64,000 nucleotides of DNA from Syngnathus acus (taxonomy: Eukaryota; Chordata; Actinopteri; Syngnathiformes; Syngnathidae), in NCBI RefSeq assembly GCF_901709675.1, contig NC_051100.1, forward strand, positions 3,224,001 to 3,288,000, in the 5' to 3' direction. The first letter of the stretch is position 1; each line of letters starts with the position of its first letter. Both the position numbers and the translations under genes were made by a program. The notes below the pieces were generated by a model that saw only the letters and a program-made list of their open reading frames with translations, was not told the DNA's origin and made no database searches. This document shows positions 26,981-37,135 of this stretch, in pieces.

Positions 26981-27296
26981 AGGCCAGTTCATTAGGGAAA
27001 AATCATGGCCAAAGCTTAACTGAAAGTGAAAAGTGCCACACCCGCCCTCACCCCCACTTTCTGATTGGCTGTTTGATCTGTGACGTCACACGGACACTCC
27101 TTTAGGTACGCCGCCATTTTCAAGCGTACCTAAAAACAGGCCAGTTCATTAGGGAAAAATCATGGCCAAAGCTGAACTGAAAGTGAAAAGTGCCACACCC
27201 GCCCTCACCCCCACCTCCTGATTGGCTGGTTGATCTGTGACGTCACACGGACACTCCATTAGGTACACCACCATTTTCACGTGTACCTAATAACTT
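26981..27296 (+). repeat. 157-bp variant monomers (2 copies) sharing ends with the satellite
   Basis: Two units, starting with AGGCCAGTTCATTAGGGAAA at 26,981 and 27,138, keep the outer satellite parts (CATTAGGTACACC.CCATTTTCA.GTGTACCT). The central hairpin segment is replaced by GTGCCACACCCGCCCTCACC, GATTGGCTG and TGACGTCACACGGACACTCC. This looks like a second MITE subfamily with common termini or a replaced core. Confidence 0.85.
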
Positions 27297-27430
27297 TATG
27301 CATTTTTTGTATGTGTCAATGATGTGTATTTGACTACTTGCTCTTTATTTTGGGGGACACCAACACATACTACACAACGTAAAACACATATACATATTGT
27401 CATATAAAGAAGCAGTTAACCAAATGTCAG

Positions 27431-28030
27431 ATTGTTGTTTTCATGCCCAAAAAAATAAAAACAAGAAGTAAAACACCAGACAAGTTTTAACAGGTTTTAA
27501 GGTTTATTAAAATAATAATAATAATACAAGTAAATTTCAAACCAGAAATCTAATGTGAAATTGCAGTAGATATATTGGATAACAATATTTAGGCGTAGGT
27601 ATGCATACACGTTATTTAAAAACTACTGATTTTTGTTTTCATGCCCAAAAAAATAAAAACAAGGAATAAAACACCAGACAAGTTTAACAGGTTTTAATGT
27701 TTATTAAACATAATAATAATAATAATAACAAAAGTACATTTCAAACCAGCAATCTAATGTGAAATTGCAGTGGATATATTGGATAACAATATTTAGGCGT
27801 GTATATGCATACGTTATTTAAAAACTACAGATTTTTGTTTTCATGCCCAAAAAAGTAAAAACAAGGAATAAAACACCAGACAAGTTTAACAGGTTTTAAT
27901 GTTTATTAAACAAAATAATAATAATAATAAAAGTACATTTCAAACCAGCAATCTAATGTGAAATTGCAGTAGATATATTGGATAACAATATTTAGGCGTA
28001 TATATGCATACAGGTTATTTAAAAACTACT
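27431..28030 (+). repeat. About 200-bp tandem repeat, 3 copies
   Basis: The landmark GTTTTCATGCCCAAAAAA occurs at 27,437, 27,635 and 27,837, giving periods of 198 and 202 bases. Each copy contains a variable (AAT)n tract of different length, then AATCTAATGTGAAATTGCAG and ATATTGGATAACAATATTTAGGCG. It directly follows the satellite. Confidence 0.9.
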
Positions 28031-28389
28031 ATAAGTGTTATAAAATAAAGATTACCCAAAGAGAAGCATAATCTTCCCGTTTTTGCACAACGGCGCATCC
28101 CTTCATGCAATAAAGTTAGCCATTAGCTTGGAAAACGTGCATAAAAGAAGTGGTGTTTCAGTGAGTGGTTCTTTCTTGGCAAATCGTAAATCTAACATAG
28201 TTCACGCCAGGAGGGAGACGCAACACGTTCACTGACTGATCCGTTGATGCACGGGGAGGAACGCAGTTGACCCATTAACTCGTTCGCGAACGGGAAAGTC
28301 AGGATTCCTTCTTCACTGATCCGTTCTCGCGATGAACTGGAAATGCAAATCACGCACTCACTGACTCGTTCTCTCACAGTTCCGTTTGG
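28031..28389. repeat. 'GTTCACTGA/CGTTCGCGAACG' repeat, probable hAT-like MITE
   Basis: Near-copies of ACTGATCCGTT, GAACGGGAAA and GGAAATGCAA..CACG recur inside this stretch, with local palindromes such as CGTTCGCGAACG. The style matches fish hAT-type non-autonomous elements. The exact family and ends are not resolved. Confidence 0.45.
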
Positions 28390-28549
28390 TTGGTGAACGG
28401 GAAATGCAATTCACGACTCGTTCGTGAACCGGAAGCTAAGTCGTTTTCTTCTTCGTTTTGTTTTACGGCGAGGTGGCACCAGCTTCAATGCGCATTACTG
28501 ACACCTACTGGTTGAAGTCATATGAACTGTAAAAAGAATGAATCACTTT
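28390..28549 (+). repeat. Left 160-bp direct repeat flanking the telomere-like array
   Basis: It runs from TTGGTGAACGG to AATCACTTT and is nearly identical to 29,989-30,147 in the same orientation, offset by about 1,600 bases. It includes CACCAGCTTCAATG and CACCTACTGGTTGAAGTCAT. Differences are a few substitutions and single-base indels. Confidence 0.88.
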
Positions 28550-28608
28550 CGTTCACTGAAAAGTCTTGTTTTTCTGAACGAAATGTTCACTCACGAGCCA
28601 ACACTAAC

Positions 28609-28668
28609 TTGAACTTGGGTCCCTTGGTTCAGAGTCCAGAGCATTAACCACTACTCTATGGAACCCTG
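28609..28668 (-). repeat. tRNA-Gln-derived SINE head, copy 5 (truncated)
   Basis: On the minus strand it reads CCATAGAGTAGTGGTTAATG CTCTGGACTCTGAACC, with the 3' half disturbed. The CATATATCTTGCATGCTG spacer motif lies on its upstream side, as in the plus-strand copies. The orientation is opposite to copies 1-4. Confidence 0.7.
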
Positions 28669-28757
28669 GCTCGTACAGCATGCAAGATATATGGTTTTAT
28701 TGCGCAGCTAACAAGTGAATAGTACAGTGCAAATTTATTCAGGATAAAATGTTAGAG

Positions 28758-28826
28758 ATCCCTCTGAGATTTGAACCCAAGTCACTGGGTTCAGACTCCA
28801 GAGCGCTAACCACTCTGGAAACCTGG
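28758..28826 (-). repeat. tRNA-Gln-derived SINE head, copy 6
   Basis: This minus-strand copy has CTGGAGTCTGAACCCAG and a GGGTTCAAATCTCAGAGGGA B-box region. A deletion in the D-arm removes part of the A box. Confidence 0.7.
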
Positions 28827-28930
28827 CTTGTATATCATGCAAGATATATGGCTAATAATAGTGATGTGCATTCCAGTTCTTTTAAGTGAACAATCTTTTT
28901 TTTTTAACTTCAATAACAGACCTGGAGCTC

Positions 28931-29985
28931 CAACCCTAACCCTAATCCTAGCTCTAACCCTAACCCTATCTAACCCTAACCCTAGCTTTAACCCTAGCTC
29001 TAGCTCTAACCCTAACCCTAGCTCTAACCCGAACCCTAGCTCTAACCCTAGCTCTAACCCTAACCCTAGCTCTAGCTCTAACCCTAACCCTAGCTCTAAC
29101 CCTAACCCTAACCCTAGGTCTAACCCTAACCCTAGCTCTAACCCTAACCCTATCTAACCCTAACCCTAACCCTAGCTTTAACCCTAGCTCTAGCTCTAAC
29201 CCTAACCCTAGCTCTAACCCGAACCCTAGCTCTAACCCTAGCTCTAACCCTAACCCTATCTAACCCTAACCCTAACCCTAGCTTTAACACTAGCTCTAGC
29301 TCTAACCCTAGCTCTAACCCGAACCCTAGCTCTAACCCTAGCTCTAACCCTAACCCTAGCTCTAGCTCTAACCCTAACCCTAACCCTAGCTCTAACCCTA
29401 ACCCTAACCCTAGGTCTAACCCTAACCCTAGCTCTAACCCTAACCCTTGCTCTAACCCTAGCTCTAACCCTAACCCTAGCTCTAGCTCTAACCCTAACCC
29501 TAGCTCTAACCCTAACCCTAACCCTAGGTCTAACCCTAACCCTAGCTCTAACCCTAACCCTATCTAACCCTAACCCTAACCCTAGCTTTAACCCTAGCTC
29601 TAGCTCTAACCCTAACCCTAGCTCTAACCCGAACCCTAGCTCTAACCCTAGCTCTAACCCTAACCCTATCTAACCCTAACCCTAACCCTAGCTTTAACAC
29701 TAGCTCTAGCTCTAACCCTAGCTCTAACCCGAACCCTAGCTCTAACCCTAGCTCTAACCCTAACCCTAGCTCTAGCTCTAACCCTAACCCTAACCCTAGC
29801 TCTAACCCTAACCCTAGGTCTAACCCTAACCCTAGCTCTAACCCTAACCCTTGCTCTAACCCTAGCTCTAACCCTAACCACAGCTGTAACCCTAACCCTA
29901 GCTCCAGCTCTAACCTTAACCCTAGCTCTAACCCTAACCCTAGCTCCAACCCTAACCCTAGCTCTAACCCTAACCCTAACCCTAG
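28931..29985. repeat. Interstitial telomere-like array (CCCTAA with CTAGCT variant)
   Basis: About 1,055 bases are built of hexamers: CTAACC (vertebrate telomere repeat, C-rich strand) mixed with CTAGCT and rarer variants CTTTAA, CCGAAC, CTAGGT and CCTTGC. A higher-order copy is visible. The rare TATC junctions at 29,151 and 29,257 recur at 29,561 and 29,667, an offset of 410 bases, together with the private CTTTAACACT, CCCGAACC and CCCTTGCT variants. Because the period is six, long open frames cross the array on both strands; they are artefacts. Confidence 0.95.
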
Positions 29986-29988
29986 TGA

Positions 29989-30147
29989 TTGGTGAACGGA
30001 AATGCAATTCACGACTCGTTCGTGAACGGGAAGTTACGTCATTTTCTTCTTCGTTTTGTTTTACGGAGAGGTGGCACCAGCTTCAATGGGCATTACCGAC
30101 ACCTACTGGTTGAAGTCATATGAACTGAAAAAAGAACGAATCACTTT
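29989..30147 (+). repeat. Right 160-bp direct repeat flanking the telomere-like array
   Basis: It is near-identical to 28,390-28,549. It begins four bases after the last CCCTAG unit and is followed by a short ATGTGATTCGTTCACTC inverted echo of its own end. Confidence 0.88.
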
Positions 30148-30206
30148 AGGATGTGATTCGTTCACTCTCAACTATGTTGAACATTTTTTCAAGCTAAAAA
30201 AATCAA

Positions 30207-30279
30207 GCTCCCATTGAGATTTGAACTCACGTCTCTGGGATCAGAGTCCAGATCACTAACCACTACACTATAGTATCCT
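30207..30279 (-). repeat. tRNA-Gln-derived SINE head, copy 7
   Basis: On the minus strand it has CTATAGTGTAGTGGTTAGTG, TCTGGACTCTGATCCCAGAG and GAGTTCAAATCTCAATGGGA. It is the best-kept minus-strand copy. Acceptor pairing is poor. Confidence 0.7.
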
Positions 30280-30419
30280 CTCTTGCACAGAGTTGACAGT
30301 GTATCCTGTACTAACAGTGATGTGCGGTGAAATTCATGCCAGGGGCCCTAAACCCAACCCCTAAACCTACCCCTAGCCTCTAACCCTATGGTCTTATTGA
30401 TCGTATGTCGCAATTTTTT

Positions 30420-30605
30420 TCAGGATAAAATGTTTGAGGTCCATCTGCGCTGTGAACCTCAAGGCGCTGGTTTAGAGAACACTACACTATGGAAACCTGG
30501 CTTACATAGTATGCAAGATATATGGTTTTATCGCGCAGCTAACAGGCGAATAGTATGGATAAGAATAGATCAATGCCAAAATGGTTTTATGGGGTGTTCT
30601 TAATT
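30420..30605 (-). repeat. tRNA-Gln-derived SINE, copy 8 (decayed) with tail
   Basis: CCATAGTGTAGTG and GAGGTTCACAG are seen on the minus strand. The full spacer is present: GCAAGATATATGGTTTTAT, GAATAG, and the CATTTTGGCATTGATC motif in antisense. The tRNA body has internal losses. Confidence 0.6.
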
Positions 30606-30747
30606 GGAAAGTAACATGTTACTCTGGGGAAACAAAAGAGTGGCGTTTGTTGGTCCCGCGGTGGACTCTGCCTCCCTCTGCTGGACCAACAAGGACAAGC
30701 AAGTCTGTTAACTAGTAAGACACTATCACCAAACTGTATTCATATCC

Positions 30748-30976
30748 TGATGGTCCAGTGGTTAGGATGCAGAGGGAACCATATGCAGCCATGTCAGTGT
30801 CTCACCTGTGCTGGTCCTAAGCCCGTGTATATGCAGAGGGTTGCATCAAGAAGGACATCCACTGTAAAAATTGTGCTGAACACTTATCTGGCCAAGAACG
30901 GGTGCTTCACTGTGGCGACCCCTTTGGAGGAAAGCCAAAAGGAGCCAACACCAAACTCATATACTATTATTATTAT
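30748..30976 (+). repeat. Second SINE type (fish tRNA-like SINE with microsatellite tail)
   Basis: It starts with TGGTCCAGTGGTTAGGATGC, continues through ATCAAGAAGGACATCC, CACTGTGGCGACCCCTTTGGA and AAGCCAAAAGGAG, and ends in (ATT)n. This is the layout of a widespread fish SINE/LINE 3' module. The open frame through it is not a gene. Confidence 0.7.
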
Positions 30977-32696
30977 GTGAACTGAGTCTAATGAAAGAGC
31001 AAAACATATTTCTAAACAAATGTGAGATAGGAGAAAGGTGTGTGAGGTGAACCCAGTTGCACTCAAAAGCTACTCCACCGTAAGTAAAGGCCTTAGGGAA
31101 GGGTTGAATTAACTTACTGCATTTATTATTCTAATTTCATGCTTTCTTTCTGTGTGTATACCTGATATCCATGTAAAGCTTGGCACAGTAAAGTCCCAAA
31201 CACAAGGGCCCTGTCAGCCGGGACAGCTCTGGAGGCATGTGAGGCACCTCAGTGTTCCGACCCAACCACAGCATTTGTTTACCTTGCAAGTAGAGCGGCC
31301 AAAATGATGGAGTGTATTGCTCAAAGAGGGTGTGTATGTGTGTGTTTGCTAGAGGTGGAGAGCTAAACATGAGTACAGTCAAGCTTCTTATGACAGCGGA
31401 AATGTGTGCTCGTCACATGAAATTAGGGATAATATGGAATTTCGGGATTAACTATAACCTTTACAGGTAAAGTCAATATCATTTGAAGGTTATATAAAGA
31501 GTAGCATCCTCTTAAAGTCTCTGGTGGCTAGCTTGAGCGCTAAAAGGCTTCTGGAGCTCTTGTCAACCAAGGGTATGATATCAACCCCTTGCTTGAGAAT
31601 GTAAATTACAACACAGTCCTCTAAGTAAATTGTGACAACCAAAGAAGATGTGGTTTGACATGTAGAAATAGCTAGCTAGCTAACTGTATGACATTGTGGT
31701 AGAAATTAAAAAAAAATGGGCCTTGGGATAATCTCTACAGTTTTTGTGAGACAGTAAAACTACTTTACGTAGTACAATACAAACCATTCCAAACAAGCTT
31801 TACAATCTTACCTTTATTGACATTTTTCCCCAGCATACATTAAAAACCTAGACTTTTTCCCCATTTTATACTCAATGGTCACGTCTGTTGCTGTTCTTCA
31901 ACATTGGAGGGATTATCCAAACAGGGTGTGTGTGTTTGGGTGAAGTAAAGGGGCATCTTGATCAACAGCTGTGGCTTCTAAAGTGCTTTTACTCTACTGG
32001 GGGATTAAACGGGCAGAAAGTATGTAGACTTGAATGAGCTGCCTGTCTTCCTCTGGTTATTCGCCCCACTGCCTTTTGGGGATCCATGGCAATTCTGAGC
32101 ATTCAGTACCAAATTCACATACAGTGAAGCTCCTGTTCTTTTGGTAAATTCATATCTGTGAAATAGAGAGACAATATAAAAAGACATATAGGCCTTATAT
32201 ATTATTGAAAGATCTGAATGAGAGCTAGCAAAGCAAAAATAAAGTCACAGAACAATGATCAACTTTTCTGGTCTCATTTTAAAATAAGTGTCATACTTCA
32301 GAGTAGGTTTGTCAAGTCTTTTAGTCACACTTGACCTTTAAGACTTGGACAACAAGACTCCTTGTTCCTAAAACGTAATAGCCGAACTGAGTTATTGAAT
32401 GAGTCGACTTGTTTCAGGCTCCCTTGTGACTTCACTCTAGCCATTTTGTTTTTAAACGCTTCCATGTTGGCCGTTTACCGGCTGCAAATGTTCACATTTT
32501 AAATCAAGGAGAGTATATGTAGTTGCAAAAATCCCTTTTCGCTAGCCAAAAAAGGGCAATGTTAGCTGAACCCGAGCCAAAGTGAACACAATGCAGCCAT
32601 TGAGGCCGAGTCACAGTGGATACCTTCATACGCCATCGAGACGGTCAGTTAACGCTACAGCACCTGGCTTTCGCTTCAAGACATAATCTCCAGACT
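30977..32696. other. Intergenic and likely chst3 3' UTR
   Basis: No exon is supported here. The part next to 32,696 is probably the 3' UTR of chst3 on the minus strand; CHST3 mRNAs have long 3' UTRs. A TTTATT (AATAAA on the minus strand) lies at 31,813-31,818. Confidence 0.45.
31813..31818 (-). terminator. Possible chst3 polyadenylation signal
   Basis: AATAAA on the minus strand lies 879 bases past the chst3 stop codon. Other signals further away cannot be excluded. Confidence 0.3.
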
Positions 32697-34163
32697 TTAG
32701 TGAAATGTCTTGTCCTCACACAAGCTGATGGACTTATTGACGAGGGTCTTTGCATCGTCCACAAACTTGTAGCCAAAGAGCTTCATGGTAGGTCCGCACA
32801 GTCGCTGCACCGCCTGAGCTAATGTGAAAGGAATTCCATATCTCCATTTCTCCGCCTGCTCTGACGAATTCCTCTGGGTGGAGAAGAAGTCGTTGGCATC
32901 CCGTGTGGTTTGGGTGTTCTTCAAGACCCACTCGCGAGCTTTGGGGCTGAACGGGATCCCCGTGAATCTGTACATCTCCTCCGCTTTCTGTATCGGGTTG
33001 CGAGCGATGTCTTCGTAGCGCACCAACATGTAGCTTCTCCTCAGCCAGCGCGGTTGGCTCAGGCCTAACTCGGCGGACCTTTTCATGTTGTCGCAGTTCC
33101 CTTTTAAGTTTTTCCACGTTTCGTCAGTCTCGGGCACCTGACCCTCCTGCTCCGAAGGCTTCAACGTCTGGTACTTTAAAGAGAAGGCCACCATGCGTGA
33201 CACCACTATGGCACGTGGATCTCGGACTAACTGGATTATTTTGATGTTCATGCGAGGGTCCTCCACCAGAGGGCGCAGCATTTCCAACTGATGCACTCGA
33301 ACAGACTTAATGGCTCGGTATTGTTTGGAAAGGCACGACTGCGAAGCCAGGGTCAGGTTGAGGGGACCGCACTGTCGATTTTTACAGCGGTGCCTAGAAC
33401 GAGAGCAAACAAAATTCAAAATCTTGCCATGTCAGATCACAAACGTCCTTATCTAACCTTCTTCAGCCATACCTCTCAAAAACCTCCTTGACGAAGGGGC
33501 TACAGACTTGCTCTTCGCACAAGGACAAACTGGAATATCTGCGGAATAGCCACGAGGCCACGTGGTCCTGGGCAGGGGGGTAGAGGAACTTCTCCAGTTG
33601 GGTGAAGTCACACAAGAAGAGACCCTGGAGTAGATCCCGATAAATCCCCGGCAGCAAACTACTGTTCCTTGTCGTCTTCATGGTGTCTTCGACATGCCAC
33701 AGAGGCTCAAAGAGGTAGAACATGTTCTCTCCGTGCTGGTTAAAGAGTTCCCCCATGAATGAAGACCCAGTTCTTGTGGTGGCCATGAGTAAGATGTTCC
33801 TCTGGCCATAATTTGGAAGTTCTTCGCTTAGATTCCGACTCTCTTCTGAAACGTTGGAGAGCATCACGTTGAACTCGGTTTGGGTCGTGTTGCTGTCATC
33901 CAGTGAAGATTGTGTGCTCTGCTGTGGAGTTGGTCTTTGCAGGATCTTATCCGACATTCTGATGAGAAGATATATCACGTTAGGTTGGATGGATGAAGAG
34001 ATAAGAATCCCTCAGTTGGTCCAGTTTTGCATGAACTCAAATGTGGCTCAAAGTTTTGAGCTGCAAAATATCGCAAGTCTTACCTTGATATGATATTGCT
34101 TTCCTTTTCGATGATGACCAACGCCACGATAAAGATGAAGACCGCCGCATATTTGAACTTCAT
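32697..34163 (-). CDS. chst3: Carbohydrate (chondroitin 6) sulfotransferase 3
   Basis: This Golgi type II membrane enzyme transfers sulfate from PAPS to C6 of GalNAc in chondroitin. Coding exons on the minus strand are 34,163-34,084, 33,958-33,473 and 33,393-32,697. All introns are GT-AG and phases agree, giving 420 residues (human CHST3 is 479). Residues 1-20 form a signal anchor starting MKFKYAAVF, close to the human KYALFLVF...IEKE..IISR segment. The 5'-phosphosulfate loop TTRTGSSF is at residues 87-94 and the 3'-phosphate motif RDPRAIVVSR is at about 246-255. The C-terminal CGP.MKLFGYK segment also matches CHST3. The stem between anchor and catalytic domain is shorter than in human. An in-frame stop upstream supports the chosen ATG. 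CHST1 and CHST7 are less likely because the N-terminus and the CKNRQCGPLN segment fit CHST3. Teleosts have two copies; I cannot tell a from b. Confidence 0.92.
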
Positions 34164-34167
34164 TTTT

Positions 34168-34239
34168 TTATTTATTTTTTAATCCTGGTATGACCACTCC
34201 AGTTCTTAGGGACTTCTCATACAAAGACTCCAGGGTCAT
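34168..34239 (-). other. Upstream open reading frame in chst3 5' UTR
   Basis: A likely acceptor (TTTTGTTACAG) ends at 34,241, so the exon with the chst3 start would begin at 34,240. Directly inside is an ATG (34,239) opening 23 codons that end in TAA four bases before the chst3 ATG. Such an uORF would be expected to lower translation. Its use is not shown by the sequence. Confidence 0.4.
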
Positions 34240-34299
34240 TCTGTAACAAAAAAAAAGAGATAAAGCTAGTTTGATAAACATTCGTTATTCGGATAAGGT

Positions 34300-34365
34300 C
34301 CTTTTTTTTGGGTGACCTGTCCCACGATACACCCTGGAATGGTCGCCAGCTAATCCCAAGGCGTG
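34300..34365. repeat. Fragment of a fish LINE-type 3' repeat
   Basis: ACACCCTGGAATGGTCGCCA followed by GCTAATCCC matches, by memory, the widespread fish repeat with CCTGCGATTGGCTGGCGACC. A matching GGAAATGGATGGATGGAT tail lies separately at 35,546-35,563 and another GCGGTTTGGAAGATGGAT piece at 47,833-47,850. Confidence 0.55.
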
Positions 34366-35639
34366 GCTAAATTCCCAAGAGAATTGCCTTTGGATTTGGA
34401 CCAGTCAAGAGAACGATTAGTTTTCACTATATAAATAAACACAAATTTCAGTCCCTGGTTGGCCGATTGTGTGCTCTGTAAAAAAAAAAATCACCCAATT
34501 ATCTCAGTTTAACACATCACAACCGAGGCTTTGGAGTTTGGATACTTTTACATATTCAGGAGTCGCTGGAGCGTTTGGCAAAATGGACTATTTGCTCAAG
34601 CGGAAACAGCCATCAGTCTGTTTATCATCTGGCTACAAATTGCATTAATGGCTGCCTGAACAAGTGCAAACACTGAGCTGAATTCCCACTGGAACTTTGG
34701 CTGTTTTTTTATTTTTATGGGATTTTGCTGTAAATCAACTGCCACTGGATAGACAAGAATTCATTTCCGATTAGCAATGATTAATTGAAATTGATTTGGG
34801 GAAATTTTGAACTAGCCACAAGACCCAAATAATAACTTCAAACTGAATGTTTGGACTCTACAACCCTGAAACAACAAATTGACTTATAACATTTTTTAGG
34901 TTTAAAGAAAACTTTAATCATTATTTTTGAGTAAATATCCTTCCAAATGTGTTTCAGTCTAAAATTTACACTGAATATTTTATTCTGCTCTTAGTCTTTT
35001 TTTTATATATCTTCAGAGTGGGATCAAATAGACTAAACACAGATACACACATAAACACAGAACACATATATTTATATGAACGCTCATAATTTGAAAATAA
35101 GAACATTCATTCTGCCTCTTTCACGAGAAATATTTACTTTTCACATTTAAATATCCTAATCTGTAATCTATGTTCGTGCATTCGTGTCTGCTTTTGTGCG
35201 TGTATATTTGCATATCCTTGGATGGATGGAGGGAGGGAGGGGGCTACCCTTTTCATTGTATAGCTAGCATACAGGGGGAGGGGGTACTGAATAGAAGCAT
35301 TTCACACATTTCCACCTTGAATGAATGCACTCATGAATATTTGCGAATGCCACCAACGTGAGGCTTTTGCGCTAGTGCAACACATCTGTGCAGATGTTTT
35401 ATAATGACGTCTGTTAACGAGACTAGAAGAAACGTCCATTCATGAGAATCTCCACATATAATCCTCGTTTTATATATATATATATATATATATTTGTACT
35501 GCGCTTGTGAATGAAGTGACACTTGCAGTGATGATATGCGCTTCAGGAAATGGATGGATGGATTTTAGAATTAATGAGCGTTTCTTTACGTTCAGTAGGC
35601 AGAATAGCATATTAATGGTTTAGGCATTAAGTTTAGGAT
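34366..35639. other. Likely chst3 5' intron or intergenic
   Basis: No coding exon was found. The stretch contains a (TA)n microsatellite and fragments of dispersed repeats. If chst3 has a non-coding first exon near 35.7-36.0 kb, this stretch is its first intron. Confidence 0.4.
35471..35493. repeat. (TA)n microsatellite
   Basis: An uninterrupted TA tract of about 23 bases. Confidence 0.95.
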
Positions 35640-36060
35640 TAATAATGACCAACCTTTACGTTCCGATCTGTCGGTCGTGGGTGAACCGTCGTCCACGCAG
35701 CATCTTGCTGCATTGTCCCCCGCAAGGACTGACACGCTGCCTCATTTTGTCCACGAGGCACACATGAGCAGTGTAGAAACATCCACGGACGGAGATGAAG
35801 TCAATTTGAATGTTTAAAAAAAAAAAAAAATCCAATTGTGACCAGGACTGGCGAAAAGTTTTCCCACAAGTTTCGCCGGCAAAAAAAGAAAACTTTTATC
35901 TCCCTAAAACTTTTTTTTTCTCGTCTAATGCTGTGTGCATTACCTGAGTGGATCCCACAAGCACACAAACACGATCCATCGAGTGCGACTTGGTGACGTC
36001 ACACGACGACGTGCGTGGGATGGCTTGGGTGGATGAAGTCACGTGACACCCGTGCACTTT
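35640..36060 (-). promoter_or_regulatory. Putative chst3 promoter / non-coding first exon
   Basis: This is the only CpG-rich block upstream of chst3. It contains a palindromic CRE (TGACGTCA, 35,994-36,001), a palindromic E-box (GTCACGTGAC, 36,038-36,047) and a possible minus-strand donor (GGAAC|GTAAAG, near 35,660). Together these suit a transcription start for the minus-strand gene. No transcript evidence is available. Confidence 0.35.
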
Positions 36061-36772
36061 CCATCCCGTTTTACATATTGTTGTACCATCTGTGACCGCT
36101 AGAGAGCAGCAGTGTACAAGAATCTGAGACCGCGTCCACTTAGAAGAAATTCTCCTTTACTTGTTAACATTGGATTGGAAAAACATTTTATGTATAAACG
36201 TTTTAATTTTGTTTTATTAATGATTATGACGACACATAGTATGAAAATGTTACTGCAAGTACTTTCTGTCCTGAGCACGTTTTCATCATGAGGTCACTTT
36301 CACTTGTTAATAAAGTATTTGCCCGTGCGTTGTCTGCACTTGAGTCTTTTTATTTTTTCTATCATTGTCTGCGTATTTGTATATAAGTATTAACAAAATA
36401 CATACACCCCTAGTCTCTTGGGTTCCTTTTGGAATTGCCTGGAGTTATGTGTATGCCCTGTGTTCGCACTCTACAATTTTTTTTTTTTAAATGAAGAGGG
36501 AAAAAAAGGGTGTAACCCCACAGTACTCTCCGTGGTCAGATTAAAGGAATGACCTAGTTTTATTGGAGTGGACCGGGACTAAAAGCGAACCTCTGCCCTT
36601 GGCCAACCACACTGGAGATTATCAATAATAATCCAAAATGGGCAAAAACTGAATTGGGTATCTTGACAACAGGTGCTCAGGCAGATGGTGTGATCCTTTG
36701 CTCATACAAGTGATGCAAAAACTTTGCTCTTTTAGTGTCATCTTTCGTTCAGAATACAACATTTGTCAGAAA

Positions 36773-37135
36773 GTAGTGCTTTGGCGCAATCTTGCGAGTG
36801 GTTGACTCAAAAAAAGTTGTTGTATGCTTCTATGTTATTGCGTCTTAGTGCCAAGGAATTATGTTCAAGTGAGATGAGGAGCTTCGGTTGGACAAAAGCA
36901 GTGCTTTACCACCCCCTTGTTGGCATTTCTGTGCTAAGGAACAACATTGAAGTAAGTTTAAGATGTTCATTTAGACAAAAGTAGTTATTTGCCATCATCT
37001 TGCAGCATCTTAGTGCCAAGTGAGTTGAGGAACTTCATTTGAACAAAAACAAGTGCCAAGGAAAGATACCAGAGTTAAGAGCTTCATTTAGACAAATGTA
37101 GTGCTTTGCCACCACCTTGTGGCATCCACAGGAAA
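36773..37135. repeat. Degenerate tandem repeat (about 80-130 bp units)
   Basis: GTAGTGCTTTGCCACCACCTTG-like segments occur at 36,773, 36,898, 36,981 and 37,098. Several are preceded by a GAGCTTCATTTAGACAAA-like sequence and separated by TTAGTGCCAAG. Unit length varies, so this is an old minisatellite. Confidence 0.65.

Noticed and set aside
28828-30012. Long frames of (LGLE)n, (VRAR)n and (NPSS)n type
   Set aside because: These are translations of the telomere-like hexamer array, open in several frames because the period is six.
30750-30980. 76-codon frame starting MVQWLGCRG
   Set aside because: It is the translation of a SINE-type element ending in an (ATT)n tail.
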